A stretch of DNA of 64,000 nucleotides from LZORAL124-50-18 sp051208045 (GCA_051208045.1 JBPJFY010000001.1:806001-870000); one strand, 5' to 3'; shown: positions 1 through 9,344, counted from the first letter of the stretch. Notes: generated by a model from the letters alone, not told the origin. Numbers and translations are program-made.

Positions 1-1
1 C

Positions 2-58
2 ATTCAGCTGACGGGGCTCAGTGATGTGGATGTCGATTTTGGCGACTTCTTCTCCTAA
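2..58 (+). CDS. C-terminal end of an upstream protein (5' truncated)
   Basis: An open frame enters from the left edge and ends at a TAA at 56-58. It gives the 18-residue tail IQLTGLSDVDVDFGDFFS. The acidic, Asp/Phe-rich tail and the hairpin terminator just after it support a real gene end. Too little is present to name a family. Confidence 0.45.
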   Translation: MQLTGLSDVDVDFGDFFS

Positions 59-83
59 ACTCAGCCTTTCTCATCATATGGCA

Positions 84-117
84 GCACACCCGGCCACTGG
101 CCGGTGTGTGTTGTTTT
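84..117 (+). terminator. Rho-independent terminator between convergent genes
   Basis: A GC-rich stem (CCGGCC pairing with GGCCGG, extended by an ACAC/GTGT block past a one-base bulge, 3-base loop ACT) is followed by TTGTTTT at 111-117. It lies 26 bases after the stop of the gene ending at 58. It faces the end of the minus-strand solute-binding protein gene, so it may serve mainly the plus-strand gene. Confidence 0.6.
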
Positions 118-892
118 ACTCCTCAAAGGGGTAATCCTCATCCCACTTATCAAACAGCACTTTGAGCGCGCCACTGTCTTTGAGCGCTTTGAGTCGCCGG
201 TCATGAATGATGGCGAGCCGTTGTCCCTGTTCGTTGTTCTGAAACGTAAAGTAGAGCGGCAGGACTTTTACCGGTTGAAAGCGAAACAGGTCAGGGGAAT
301 AGTCCATCATTTTAAGCGCGGAATTGATTTCCTCCTGTGCATCGAGAAAGTAATCCAGGCGGTCACTCATCAACATACGCATGATGATGGTGCGGTTATG
401 AAATTCCTGTGCATAAAACGGCACACTAATGTACTCGATGAGTTCATAGCCTTTGATGTAGCCAACCTGTCGCCCTTCCAGAGAGGCTTCTCCTTGCCAC
501 GCCTGGTGTCCGGGCAGGTCCTCTCGTGCGAGTCGTGACATGGCGTAGATGCGATCAACATCAAAAAATTCGGCCGGGTAGGTGACTTCTTCAATTTCGT
601 CAGCGTAAGCGCCCACCATAATGTCGGTCTGGCCCATCTTTACCAGGCCCACGGAGCGCATGTAGGAGGAAACATTAAATGATAGGGAAAAACCTTCGGG
701 CTCGTAGATCGCGCGAAGGATATCCCAGTACAGCCCGGTGCCATCGCTGTTGGTCGCGCCCTCCCATGCTTCGCTCTCTACGCGCAGGGTTTGCTTTTCA
801 TGCGCCAGGCCGGGCACTGCTAAGATGCAGCAGATGGTCATCACCGCAGCGCGGAGAACGGATGAGATAAGACCACATCGACGAGGCAACAC
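116..892 (-). CDS. Periplasmic family-3 solute-binding protein (orphan)
   Basis: 258 residues. A basic N-terminus (MLPRRCGL) and a hydrophobic stretch ending in PGLAHE around residue 30 form a Sec signal peptide. The mature part reads like SBP_bac_3 (PF00497): a first strand TLRVESEAW, then a two-lobed fold with DIMVGAYADEIEE at the first lobe end and a C-terminal helix LKVLFDKWDEDY. These proteins bind amino acids or similar small polar ligands. No ABC permease or ATPase lies nearby, so it may act as a sensor subunit or scavenging receptor instead of a transport component. It is one of three such orphans in the window. The ligand cannot be told from sequence. Confidence 0.75.
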   Translation of the reverse strand: MLPRRCGLISSVLRAAVMTICCILAVPGLAHEKQTLRVESEAWEGATNSDGTGLYWDILRAIYEPEGFSLSFNVSSYMRSVGLVKMGQTDIMVGAYADEIEEVTYPAEFFDVDRIYAMSRLAREDLPGHQAWQGEASLEGRQVGYIKGYELIEYISVPFYAQEFHNRTIIMRMLMSDRLDYFLDAQEEINSALKMMDYSPDLFRFQPVKVLPLYFTFQNNEQGQRLAIIHDRRLKALKDSGALKVLFDKWDEDYPFEE

Positions 893-988
893 AGGATACC
901 CTCTGACACAGATTGATCTTATTCAGTCTAGCAGCGATTGAAAAATCCACCTATTGTTCACCTTGATGTGCATTGCAGCCGGTGCCGA

Positions 989-2137
989 TCAAAGGTTGGT
1001 CCCTGCCAACGTTTCTGAGTTGCCATAGGGTTTGGACTTAAACTGATCCAAAGCGTAGGCGTGAGTGAAGTAACCGGGTTCGATCAAGGGGGCGCGCTGC
1101 ACCGGGAGCGTCACGCGTGACAGGGACAGGTTTTTCAACAGATACGGGCCGGGTTCACCGACATCCTGAAACATCAACCCGTAAAAAGTCAGTGGCACCC
1201 AGTGTACGCCTGGAGAGAGTTCGCCCGCATATTGAGTTTCCCCCACCGGAGTGTTGGCGTCGGTATAGAGGCTGGCCTGAACGTAGTAACGGCTGTGCTG
1301 TGAAATCCGCACTTCCGCTTCCAGCATGAGGTCACCGTCGCTGGTCAATTGGTCACGATAATTGCCAGTGAGTTCTATTTTGGGATCAGAAAGCATGAAA
1401 GTGAGTGCGTCGGCGAGAGCTTCCTGATCGCTGACGATGAGCACTTTATACAGCCCCGGTGCACGCCTGCCTTCCTCTCGGGGAAAGGCGTACTCTGCCG
1501 AGTACACACCATCGCCATCCGGGTCCTGCAGGTCGAGTTGCCCCACCGCCTGCTGTTCCTGGTAGAGCACTTGTGCGACCAGTCGAGAGCGGACCACGCT
1601 CCCCTCTGCGTCGGTGATACGCGCATGAATCTGTGCGCGATCGCCCTGCAGGTAGAACTTACGGTCACTCCAGATGGTCAATGCGAACTGACCATCTTCG
1701 CTGGCCGTGGTGCGCTCATCAATGTCATAGCGTTTTTTAACGGGGTCGTGAGCGGCTTCGGAAAAAGCGCGGTTGAAGGCCGGGTAACGGGAATGCTGCG
1801 CGTGATCTTCGAGCAGTGCTTTGTGCAGCGCTGTTTTTTCCTGAATGGCTCGAATGCGGTCAATGGCTCGACCTGGCGCATCAGGCTCGGTGGGTTGTCG
1901 AGTCACCAGTGGCGGCGACACCAATGCTGTGCGGGTGGTCGGTGCGTTTCCGGATTGTGTCTTCGACTCGCCGGGTGACTGAGGCTTGATTTCAACCTGG
2001 CTGACAAGCCCGGGTGAGTCGATGGTTTGCGCGTCGGACTGCAGGATGTTCAGTAAGAGAAAAAAGGTAATCCCTGACAGGGCGACACCGAAGGTAATAA
2101 TTTTCCAGAGCGCATAATCCCGTGACTGCTTTTTCAT
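989..2137 (-). CDS. Membrane-anchored periplasmic beta-sandwich protein, unknown function
   Basis: 382 residues. One transmembrane helix lies near residues 12-31 (IITFGVALSGITFFLLLN), followed by a Pro/Ser/Thr-rich linker and a large extracytoplasmic part rich in beta strands. An Asp-rich stretch DPDGDGVYSAEY resembles the Ig-like 'choice-of-anchor X' modules. It lies 139 bases downstream of the secreted hydrolase gene on the same strand, a place where some lipases have a membrane-anchored foldase. The RxxFDY-type motif of lipase foldases is not present, so I do not call it one. A role in binding or presenting the hydrolase is only an inference from position. Confidence 0.55.
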   Translation of the reverse strand: MKKQSRDYALWKIITFGVALSGITFFLLLNILQSDAQTIDSPGLVSQVEIKPQSPGESKTQSGNAPTTRTALVSPPLVTRQPTEPDAPGRAIDRIRAIQEKTALHKALLEDHAQHSRYPAFNRAFSEAAHDPVKKRYDIDERTTASEDGQFALTIWSDRKFYLQGDRAQIHARITDAEGSVVRSRLVAQVLYQEQQAVGQLDLQDPDGDGVYSAEYAFPREEGRRAPGLYKVLIVSDQEALADALTFMLSDPKIELTGNYRDQLTSDGDLMLEAEVRISQHSRYYVQASLYTDANTPVGETQYAGELSPGVHWVPLTFYGLMFQDVGEPGPYLLKNLSLSRVTLPVQRAPLIEPGYFTHAYALDQFKSKPYGNSETLAGTNL

Positions 2138-2169
2138 ACTCTGCTCCTTTACTCTGGGAAAGAGACAGC

Positions 2170-2221
2170 CAGGGCGGGGAGTAGCTCGCCCTGACTGCTT
2201 AATAGGCCGGTTGCCCGGCCT
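2170..2221 (-). terminator. Two consecutive hairpins after the secreted hydrolase gene
   Basis: AGGCCGG (2204-2210) pairs with CCGGCCT (2215-2221) across a 4-base loop, and CAGGGCG (2170-2176) pairs with CGCCCTG (2187-2193). Read on the minus strand they follow the stop of the hydrolase gene. No clean U-run follows, so they may attenuate transcription or stabilise the 3' end, not fully terminate. Confidence 0.35.
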
Positions 2222-2276
2222 GAGGCAAGAGGTAGGATGAACCTACACTAGAGACACTGTTGCTTCTATTCGACGA

Positions 2277-3440
2277 TCAGTTCGCCGTGCAGGCGTCAAT
2301 GCGGCCGGCCATGTTTTTGCCATTCCCGCAGCTCAGGCCATTCTGGATAGAGGTATAGCCGGGTGAGCCGATGCCTGCGTTTCGCTCCGCGTCATGGTCT
2401 GTGTCTACACTGGCCATGTTGTAGGTGCGGGGCGTGCCTTTGTTGCTGTTGTTACAGCGATAGGTGGGGCTGCCGTACTTGATGCCCAAGAAGGTTTTGT
2501 ACGTATTCAGGTCAGACCACAGGTTGCGTTTGCCCGAACCGGAACAGCTCATCTGGGAGGCGAGATTGATGTAACCATCGTCTTCCCCATTGAGAAAGGC
2601 GGAAGTGCCTCCTTCAAATCCCGGGAAGCCTTTGTAGCCACCCATCACGTAGACGGGGGCTGCCAGGTTGGAGCCAATGTAATTCCGTACGGCGTAAGAA
2701 TCATTGGTTTGCAGCCACTTCACACTGTCGTTACAGTCTTTGCCCAGAAACGCCATATTGATCAGCGAATCGAGCCAGTTTCCGTTACAGACACGATCGG
2801 CACCTTCCGTGCCGGTGATCGCACCGCCCAGTGTGAAAATGCCCAGTACGCCATTCATCGCGCCGCTGTAGTCCACCGATACGGAACCGCTGCTGGTAAA
2901 CGCGGTATTGTAATAGGGGGAGCCGGAGATGGCGTTGCCGGAGATAAACATCATTTGCTGCGACCCCTGGCTGTGACTGACCACCCAGAAATCATCGCTG
3001 GCGCTGCACTGCGTGCCAGACTCAGGGTGGATGTAGCCGTCGCCATTGCCTTGCTTGATGGAGATGATCTGGCGGGCAATTTCACCCGCCGTCTCATTCC
3101 GCCAGTAGGGGTAACCACTGCCGTCTGTCGAGTCATACCCGACGATGGCGTAATTGTCCCCACCGGAAAGCAGGTCGCTGAAAAAACTACTGCCCTGATA
3201 TTGGCTGAAGTTGGCACTTCGCCAATAATCGAGGGCAGGTTGATTCGTACCGTTTTTTACGTTTCCTTGGGTGCCATGGCCATGAACCATAATGTAGCAA
3301 TTGTCTGCGGCAGCCTGGCCTGCTCCAGTGAGCATGCCCAGGCTCAGCGCACAAGCGCTCATCAGTTCCAGTGTGGTACGTGGTGCTCTGTTTTTTTCGG
3401 TTGGTCTTGCTGCCAACCTTTTTATGGATTGAGTAAACAT
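2277..3440 (-). CDS. Secreted alpha/beta hydrolase (lipase-like)
   Basis: 387 residues with an unusually long basic N-region before the hydrophobic core (residues about 27-44, ending GQAAADN), so export through Sec is likely. The mature protein starts with the strand NCYIMVHGHGTQG, an HG-type oxyanion-hole motif. The nucleophile elbow reads VSHSQGSQ, that is S-x-S-x-G where the usual motif is G-x-S-x-G. A downstream GEDDGYINLASQ fits the catalytic Asp loop, and DTDHDAERN the catalytic His. Eight or more Cys suggest disulfides in the mature enzyme. It is preceded by an AraC regulator on the same strand and followed by a membrane-anchored protein. The substrate is unknown; lipase or polyester esterase are guesses. 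Confidence 0.65.
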   Translation of the reverse strand: MFTQSIKRLAARPTEKNRAPRTTLELMSACALSLGMLTGAGQAAADNCYIMVHGHGTQGNVKNGTNQPALDYWRSANFSQYQGSSFFSDLLSGGDNYAIVGYDSTDGSGYPYWRNETAGEIARQIISIKQGNGDGYIHPESGTQCSASDDFWVVSHSQGSQQMMFISGNAISGSPYYNTAFTSSGSVSVDYSGAMNGVLGIFTLGGAITGTEGADRVCNGNWLDSLINMAFLGKDCNDSVKWLQTNDSYAVRNYIGSNLAAPVYVMGGYKGFPGFEGGTSAFLNGEDDGYINLASQMSCSGSGKRNLWSDLNTYKTFLGIKYGSPTYRCNNSNKGTPRTYNMASVDTDHDAERNAGIGSPGYTSIQNGLSCGNGKNMAGRIDACTAN

Positions 3441-3604
3441 AGTCAGACCTGCATTTTGTATCGTTATTTTTATTCTGCATCCTGCAAAGGCCCTCTCTGC
3501 GGCACTTACGGGATGCTGCAGCGGGTGTGTCCCTGACAGTCCAGAGTATTATTGCGGTCTGTGACGGTGTTCTCCATAACCGAAACGGTCATCTGCGTGT
3601 CATT

Positions 3605-4696
3605 TCAGGCTAATGTCTTATCCTGCGCGTTTTGTGTGCGCCGTTCACGATACTGGTTAGGCGAGAGGCCGAACCACTTTTTAAAGGCCCGGCTGAATGA
3701 AGAGGTGTCCCGGTAGCCCAGTCGGCTGGCCAGGTCATCCAGTGTGATGTCAGAGCGACTGATGAGTTTTACGGCAGTTTTTTTTCGTTGCGCTTCCAGC
3801 AGGGATTTGTAGGAAACCGCTTGAAGCTGCAATTGGCGACGCAGCGTTCGCGGAGACATGCACAACGCGTCGGCGAGTGATTCGAGCGAGACGGTGGCGA
3901 GATCACTTCGCTGGAGCAATTGATTGACGCGATGAATGATGCCGGACTCCTGCTGAATATTCTTCACCTTGTATTGGCAGATCAAATCCGTTTTTTCCGC
4001 GCAGTTTTTGTCCGCGAAAATCAATGGCAGTGCCAGCACAGCGGGAGAGAGAATGGCCCGGTTCTGGGGGCAGCCAAACCGGATGGGATTGGAGAAAAAG
4101 TGCTGATACAACTGGCTTCTCGGAGGTTCCGGGTACGCCAGCTCAATGGTGACCGGAAAGTGCGACATGCCCAGGCAAAATTTACCGAGGGAAAAGGTCG
4201 CCGCGAACAGGTATTCAATCATAAACGGGAGGGTATTCCCGAGGGGATATTCCGGGGTGGCGGTGAAAACACCCTCGCCATTTTCCAGCTGGAACTGAAG
4301 ATGCATCAACGGGGTGAGCAGCGGTTGATAATCATTCAGCAGAAACATGGCCTGCTCCACGTTATCGCTGCTCATGACCCGCAAATCCAACAGCCCATCG
4401 TGGTTGAAGTGCAGTTGTTCTCCAAGTCGCAGGGCAAAGTCGCACCGGGGTGCCAGGCGGTAGGCGTTATTGATCAGCGCTTCAAGTTGATTGAAGTGAA
4501 TGTACACACCCAGGCGGGTCAGATCCATCAACGGAATGTCGGTGCCGGCCAACAATTCATTCAGGTTGACGCCGTCTGACACCAGCAGCTTGATCAATGG
4601 TTTTACCATGGTAATCGGGATGGCAAACGCACCCTTTGTGGATGAATCCCGGCGCTCCAGATTCAAATGGCCTGGTTTGAGTTGAACGAGCGACAT
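3605..4696 (-). CDS. AraC-family transcriptional regulator (arabinose-binding-like N-terminus)
   Basis: 363 residues. The first two thirds match the Arabinose_bd type sensor domain found in OruR/ArgR-like and lipase regulators (FNQLEALINNAYRLAPR, then LRLGEQLHFNHDGLLDL). The C-terminal 100 residues form an HTH_18 domain, with the first helix-turn-helix in SLESLADALCMSPRTLRRQL and the second ending SSFSRAFKKWFGLSPNQYR. It lies 164 bases upstream of the secreted hydrolase gene on the same strand, so control of that gene is the simplest guess. The 189-base region upstream of its start holds no other gene. Confidence 0.85.
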   Translation of the reverse strand: MSLVQLKPGHLNLERRDSSTKGAFAIPITMVKPLIKLLVSDGVNLNELLAGTDIPLMDLTRLGVYIHFNQLEALINNAYRLAPRCDFALRLGEQLHFNHDGLLDLRVMSSDNVEQAMFLLNDYQPLLTPLMHLQFQLENGEGVFTATPEYPLGNTLPFMIEYLFAATFSLGKFCLGMSHFPVTIELAYPEPPRSQLYQHFFSNPIRFGCPQNRAILSPAVLALPLIFADKNCAEKTDLICQYKVKNIQQESGIIHRVNQLLQRSDLATVSLESLADALCMSPRTLRRQLQLQAVSYKSLLEAQRKKTAVKLISRSDITLDDLASRLGYRDTSSFSRAFKKWFGLSPNQYRERRTQNAQDKTLA

Positions 4697-4885
4697 GGCT
4701 CAGGTACCCCTTTTGACACGCGGTATTATTGTTTTTCTGAAGACGGCACGTAGTTATTTTAGGGATGTATGCCGGCGGTGCGTGATAATTGTACAAAAGA
4801 ACCAGATTACAAAGCGTGAATCTGATCTCATTTATTGGCGATATTGGAAAGGTAGGATTGAAGCGTACGGGGTCGATGCTTTCGG

Positions 4886-5623
4886 CTATTGGATATATTT
4901 TTCAATGATCTGCTCGATAAACCCCTCCTGCTTGAGCTGCGAAATGGTGTCGTTAAGTCGCGACATCACACTGGGATCATTTTGTGCGAACCGCTTGGTC
5001 AATGCCATGCATACGTCATCGTTTTGAAGCGTCAGTACTTTCTTGATAGATTGGTTTGGTGCTATTCGTTTGGCATAGTTCATTGCTGGAAAAGCTTCCT
5101 CCAACGCAAAGTGCACGCGTTTTTTTAAGAGTTGACTCACCAGTAAGAATGAGTCTTTGGCGAGGCTGACTTCGAAGCGATTATTGTTGGTGATAAAATG
5201 AGTGAAGTAGTTACCACGAACCGCGCCGATGATACTGCCGGAGGGCACTTGGTCTAATGTGTCGAAGTTTCCATCAAAAGTGGACGGGGCGAACAAAGAA
5301 ATGCTTACTTGGTATAATGGCGACTCGCTGTTGGTAAGAAAGGCTCTATTGTCGTTACAGTACACGGTGAGAATCGCATCGATTTGGCCATTTTCCGCGA
5401 AAGCGAGCTGGCGTGGCCAGGGGAGAGGCACAAAATCTGCCTTGAATCCCAATCGCCGGTACACCTCTGTGCCGATTTCAATGTCGATACCCTGCCAGTG
5501 GCCATCTTCTTTGAACACATACGGTCGAAAGTCCTCGGTCATGCCTACGACGAGGTTTTGCGCCCAACAACTGGTCATCGGAAGCATCACGAAACATGTC
5601 AGGGCAATAAATCTTTCGATCAT
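4886..5623 (-). CDS. Periplasmic family-3 solute-binding protein overlapping a receiver-TPR gene
   Basis: 245 residues from the ATG at 5623, chosen because it begins a clean signal peptide (MIERFIALTCFVMLPMTSCWA) and forms an ATGA overlap with the stop of the preceding gene; an in-frame extension upstream would be Pro-rich and lacks a signal. The mature part fits SBP_bac_3: NLVVGMTEDFRPYVF, DIEIGTEVYRRLGFKADF, PWPRQLAFAENGQIDAI. One Cys-containing segment (TVYCNDNR) follows. No permease genes are near. Its translational coupling to a response-regulator gene suggests that the two work in one sensing pathway, although one is periplasmic and the other cytoplasmic. Confidence 0.75.
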   Translation of the reverse strand: MIERFIALTCFVMLPMTSCWAQNLVVGMTEDFRPYVFKEDGHWQGIDIEIGTEVYRRLGFKADFVPLPWPRQLAFAENGQIDAILTVYCNDNRAFLTNSESPLYQVSISLFAPSTFDGNFDTLDQVPSGSIIGAVRGNYFTHFITNNNRFEVSLAKDSFLLVSQLLKKRVHFALEEAFPAMNYAKRIAPNQSIKKVLTLQNDDVCMALTKRFAQNDPSVMSRLNDTISQLKQEGFIEQIIEKYIQ

Positions 5624-7248
5624 ACCGTCGCATCCAGCTTTGCGACTTTCTTTTTCAGGTGCAGGTAACGCGGGAATTGTTTGTGGGTCTCGCTGAGGCG
5701 GGATAATCGATCCAGGCACAGGTGGCAAGTCATGAGGTTGTCGATCGGGTCGGCCCCATCATCCACCGCCTTCAACAGCACTTGTACCAGGTTCAGGTTC
5801 AGTGCGGGATGTTTGGCACTGAACTCCAGTGCATTTTTCAACACGCCTACAGCCTGTGCAATCTGACCCTCTTCAAAGAGTCGAATGCCTTCTTTGTTCA
5901 GCTCAGCGGCTTTGGTGCGCGCATACCAGCTTACCGGCTCTTCGCGTAGCTCTTCTATTCGCTGCATCAGCTCCTGATCATGTGCATGCAGCATTTGCAT
6001 TTGCGACAAGACCATTTCGGCGGCTTCTTCATCGTTCATCATGAAGAGGGTTTGCGCGTAGTCCAGTTTAAGCTCCGGATCGAGGCGGGACCATTCTTTC
6101 ATATAAACTTGTCTGGCTTCTGAGATGGCTGAATCTGCTTCGTCGTGCTGGTCCAAGCCTCGAAAGGTGCGGCATTTTACGAGCCGGGACTGAAGGCGAT
6201 CCTGGCCCTTCAACTCAAAACGCTCGTCAGCGGTGTTCAGTGTACCCAAGGCCTGATGGCGTTTGGTTTCGGCCAAGGCATTCTCGATGCCAATGGCGGA
6301 CTCATTCAAACAATGAGCGAAGTTAATGTGGTGCGTCGCCTGATCATAGACTGAGTACTCTCCCAACTCGACGGCGTTACGGAACGATTCCAGCGCGACA
6401 TCCAGCATATGATTTTTGAGACAAAGCTCACCGAGGTGCGCCTGACGCTTTACGGAACGCGGTGCCGTGTCTACGGCGATCATCAACATTTCCTGGGCTT
6501 CCTTCAAGCGATTCTGCAATTCGAGCACATGCACATACAAATCATACGCGGGCAGGCAATTCGGGCTGGCGTGAATGATTTCTTTCAGTGTGGATTCCGC
6601 CTGCGCCAAGTCATCTTTTTCAATGAGTACTTTGGCGATGCCCATTTTGGCCCAAATAAGCGGGCGCGGGTGCAGGGCCTCTCGATAGCAGGCTTCCGCT
6701 TCGTCCAATGCACCCTGTTCCATGTGCAGTTCTGCCTCAGTTTTCAGACACCAGGAGCGATACTTGGAATGTTTGCGCACTTTTTCCTGGCAGAGTGCAA
6801 TGGCCAGCGAACTATCTCCACAATCCCGTGCATGTTTGATGTCATAGAGTATTTCGCTGTCGATCAACAGACTGTCCAAGCGTTGCTTTAACAGGGTGCG
6901 GGTCACCGGTTTGGTGATGTACGCATCCGGTTGGTTGTCGATGGCATTCAGCACCATTTCTTTGGTTGTATCCGAGGACACCTGCACAAAAAGACTGGTG
7001 TACTTCAGCAGTTTGCTGTGCCTGAGCTCCTCCAACACCTGTTGCCCGTTTTTAACTCCCAGATGGTAGTCACAGATGAGCACATCAAAGAGTCCCTGAC
7101 GACACTTGCTGATGGCTTCATCCGCATCCGCCGCCATATCGATAAACCACGCTCCAAACGATTTCAGGTCTTTCTCCATCGTCATGCGCAGTTTGATGTT
7201 GTGATCCACGATTAGAAACCGCGTTTTACTGTATTCCCTGAATATCAT
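5620..7248 (-). CDS. Response regulator with receiver domain and TPR array
   Basis: 542 residues from the ATG at 7248; an in-frame TTG at 7341 would add 31 residues with no fold of their own, and neither start has a strong ribosome site. The receiver domain covers about residues 8-125: RFLIVDH begins it, the phospho-acceptor is Asp60 in LICDYHLG, and the switch Lys is in AYITKPVTR. The rest is built of TPR helices (for example CLKTEAELHMEQGALDEAEACYREAL). There is no DNA-binding or enzymatic output domain, so the TPR part probably docks a partner protein. Such CheY-TPR proteins are known in marine gammaproteobacteria without a settled role. The stop overlaps the start of the solute-binding protein gene. 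Confidence 0.8.
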   Translation of the reverse strand: MIFREYSKTRFLIVDHNIKLRMTMEKDLKSFGAWFIDMAADADEAISKCRQGLFDVLICDYHLGVKNGQQVLEELRHSKLLKYTSLFVQVSSDTTKEMVLNAIDNQPDAYITKPVTRTLLKQRLDSLLIDSEILYDIKHARDCGDSSLAIALCQEKVRKHSKYRSWCLKTEAELHMEQGALDEAEACYREALHPRPLIWAKMGIAKVLIEKDDLAQAESTLKEIIHASPNCLPAYDLYVHVLELQNRLKEAQEMLMIAVDTAPRSVKRQAHLGELCLKNHMLDVALESFRNAVELGEYSVYDQATHHINFAHCLNESAIGIENALAETKRHQALGTLNTADERFELKGQDRLQSRLVKCRTFRGLDQHDEADSAISEARQVYMKEWSRLDPELKLDYAQTLFMMNDEEAAEMVLSQMQMLHAHDQELMQRIEELREEPVSWYARTKAAELNKEGIRLFEEGQIAQAVGVLKNALEFSAKHPALNLNLVQVLLKAVDDGADPIDNLMTCHLCLDRLSRLSETHKQFPRYLHLKKKVAKLDATV

Positions 7249-7462
7249 GAGCTTGAATCGTGTGGCCTGAGTGTGGGGTCGGGCTGGCTGTTGTTGTTTG
7301 CTGGCCGATATCTGTCCGGAAATCAGCCGACTGGGAGCCAATCTTAAGGTGCTTTATTTGAGTATAGCAACGCATGCAATCAGGGCAAAGAAACCCTTCA
7401 ACGCCGAGACGCTGCTCTATACTTGATCCTAAGACAGGTGCTGCACTTTGAAGGGGGCGAGC

Positions 7463-9337
7463 ATGAAACGACGGGATTTTCTCAATGGTACATTACTGGC
7501 GATGGGTGCTTCGTTGCTGCCTTCCGTCTTGTGGGCGGGAAAAACGCCTTCTTATTACCCACCAACGCTGACGGGGCTGCGTGGCAGTCACACCGGTGCA
7601 TTCGAAGTGGCCCATGCCCTGGCCTGGGGTGGGCAGAAAGACTTCGGGCCGGTGTCTGAGACCGGTGAAGAGGTGTTTGATCTTGTCGTTGTTGGTGCCG
7701 GTATCAGTGGCCTGGCCGCAGCGCGATTTTTTCAGGATGCCTTTGAGAGTGAGAACGGCAAGCCGCCAAACATGTTGATTCTGGACAATCACGATGATTT
7801 TGGCGGGCACGCAAAACGTAACGAAATGCAGTGGAACGGTACGACCCGCCTCGGGTATGGCGGCTCCCAAAGCATGGAGTCGCCGGGAGAGTACAGCGAC
7901 ATTGTGCGCGAGTTGCTGGCGGACATTGGCGTGGACCTGACCCGGTTTAACGACGCCTATGATCTGTCGTTTTTTGAACGTCACGGTCTGGGCCCGGTCA
8001 CCTACTTTGACAAGGCCACCTTTGGTGAGGACCGGATTATCGAGTTCGTGCCTTACGACCCGGCGGGCGCGATACCGGGGATGCCCGCAGGCAAATTGTC
8101 GATGGAGGATGCGGTTGCCAAAATGCCCTTGGAGGCAGAAGCCCGAAAACAGTTACTTCGCGTGCTGCAGGGTGCGTCACTGGACGAGGTCTCATGGAAA
8201 AAAGGTGAGGCTTATCTGGAGCGAACCGCCTATTTTCAATTTCTGAAAGAGCAGTTTGGGGTGTCTCACCCCCAGGTGCTGAAGGTGTTGCGCTCCATCT
8301 CTGCGGACAGCTGGGCCATGGGAACCGATGTGTTGAGCGTGCTTGAAGCGACTTCCGCCACCGCGCCGGGGATCGCTCTGCCTCGGGAAAAAGAGACCGA
8401 TAAGGCGGAGATGTATATTCATCACTTTCCCGATGGCAATGCCTCGCTTGCCCGCTTGCTTGTCCATCGATTGATACCCGCCGCCTTCACCTGGCAAGAT
8501 GCACCGCTGGGCAGGACGTGGTTAACCGAGCGCATCGCTGGCGCAACCTGTGATTATCATCGATTGGATGAACGACATGGCAGAGTGAAGATCCGGTTGA
8601 ATTCCACCGTAGTTCAGGTGGCCAACACGGCGGATAAGCAGGTGAGGGTCGAGTATGTGCGCGACGGGAAAGCCCATCGCGTTCGGGCCCGGTACAGTAT
8701 ACTGGCGTGTTACAACATGATGATTCCACATATCGCGCCGGAGTTATCGGACAGGCAAAAAAAGGCACTGAAGTCTCAAGTAAAACTGCCCTTGGTGTAC
8801 AGTAATGTGCTGCTGAAAAACTGGCGAGCCCTCAAGAAGGCCGGCATTGGTGCTGCGTATTGTCCGGGTTCGTTTCATACCGGCATGTTGATGGATTTTC
8901 CCGTCAAACTGGGAGCGTACCCCATGAGTGACTCTCCAGATCAGCCCATGATGATTACCCTGGTGCATACGCCTCTGGCAGCGCAATACGGATTGCCGCC
9001 GAAAGAGCAATTTCGTGCCGGGCGTCATCAATTGCTTTCATTACCCTTTGCGCGGTTTGAGGAGGAGATAATACGGCACCTGAACGGGATGCTTGGGCCG
9101 GCCGGATTTGAGGCCAGCCAGGATATTGCGGCAATCACCGTGAATCGTTGGTCACATGGCTATGCGTATGGTGGCAGTGCACTGTATGATCCAGAGATTG
9201 AACCAGACTCGGGCCCACATATCGTCGGCCGGCAACGCGCAGGCAATATTACCATCGCCAATTCAGATGCGGGGGCACGCGCCTACCTGGACGCCGCCAT
9301 CGAGCAGGCTTGGCGGGCGGTGGAAGAGCTGGGGTGA
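7463..9337 (+). CDS. Tat-exported FAD-dependent oxidoreductase, spermidine-dehydrogenase-like
   Basis: 624 residues from the ATG at 7463, preceded by AAGGGGGCGA; an upstream TTG at 7448 is unlikely. The N-terminus MKRRDFLNGTLLAMGASLLP is a twin-arginine signal (RRDFL). The Rossmann FAD site is VVGAGISGLAAARFF at about residues 78-92, followed by ILDNHDDFGGHAKRNE, a block I recognise from bacterial spermidine dehydrogenases. The C-terminal flavin segment is INRWSHGYAYGG-like (TVNRWSHGYAYGGSALYD). The predicted reaction is oxidation of polyamines in the periplasm, with electrons passed to a respiratory acceptor. It stands alone; the next gene is convergent. Another flavin amine oxidase substrate is possible. 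Confidence 0.75.
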   Translation: MKRRDFLNGTLLAMGASLLPSVLWAGKTPSYYPPTLTGLRGSHTGAFEVAHALAWGGQKDFGPVSETGEEVFDLVVVGAGISGLAAARFFQDAFESENGKPPNMLILDNHDDFGGHAKRNEMQWNGTTRLGYGGSQSMESPGEYSDIVRELLADIGVDLTRFNDAYDLSFFERHGLGPVTYFDKATFGEDRIIEFVPYDPAGAIPGMPAGKLSMEDAVAKMPLEAEARKQLLRVLQGASLDEVSWKKGEAYLERTAYFQFLKEQFGVSHPQVLKVLRSISADSWAMGTDVLSVLEATSATAPGIALPREKETDKAEMYIHHFPDGNASLARLLVHRLIPAAFTWQDAPLGRTWLTERIAGATCDYHRLDERHGRVKIRLNSTVVQVANTADKQVRVEYVRDGKAHRVRARYSILACYNMMIPHIAPELSDRQKKALKSQVKLPLVYSNVLLKNWRALKKAGIGAAYCPGSFHTGMLMDFPVKLGAYPMSDSPDQPMMITLVHTPLAAQYGLPPKEQFRAGRHQLLSLPFARFEEEIIRHLNGMLGPAGFEASQDIAAITVNRWSHGYAYGGSALYDPEIEPDSGPHIVGRQRAGNITIANSDAGARAYLDAAIEQAWRAVEELG

Positions 9338-9344
9338 GGGTATC

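Noticed and set aside
2394..3536. 380-codon plus-strand ORF opposite the secreted hydrolase gene
   Set aside because: It mirrors the hydrolase reading frame, has no ribosome site or recognisable domain, and the opposite strand has a signal peptide and a catalytic triad.
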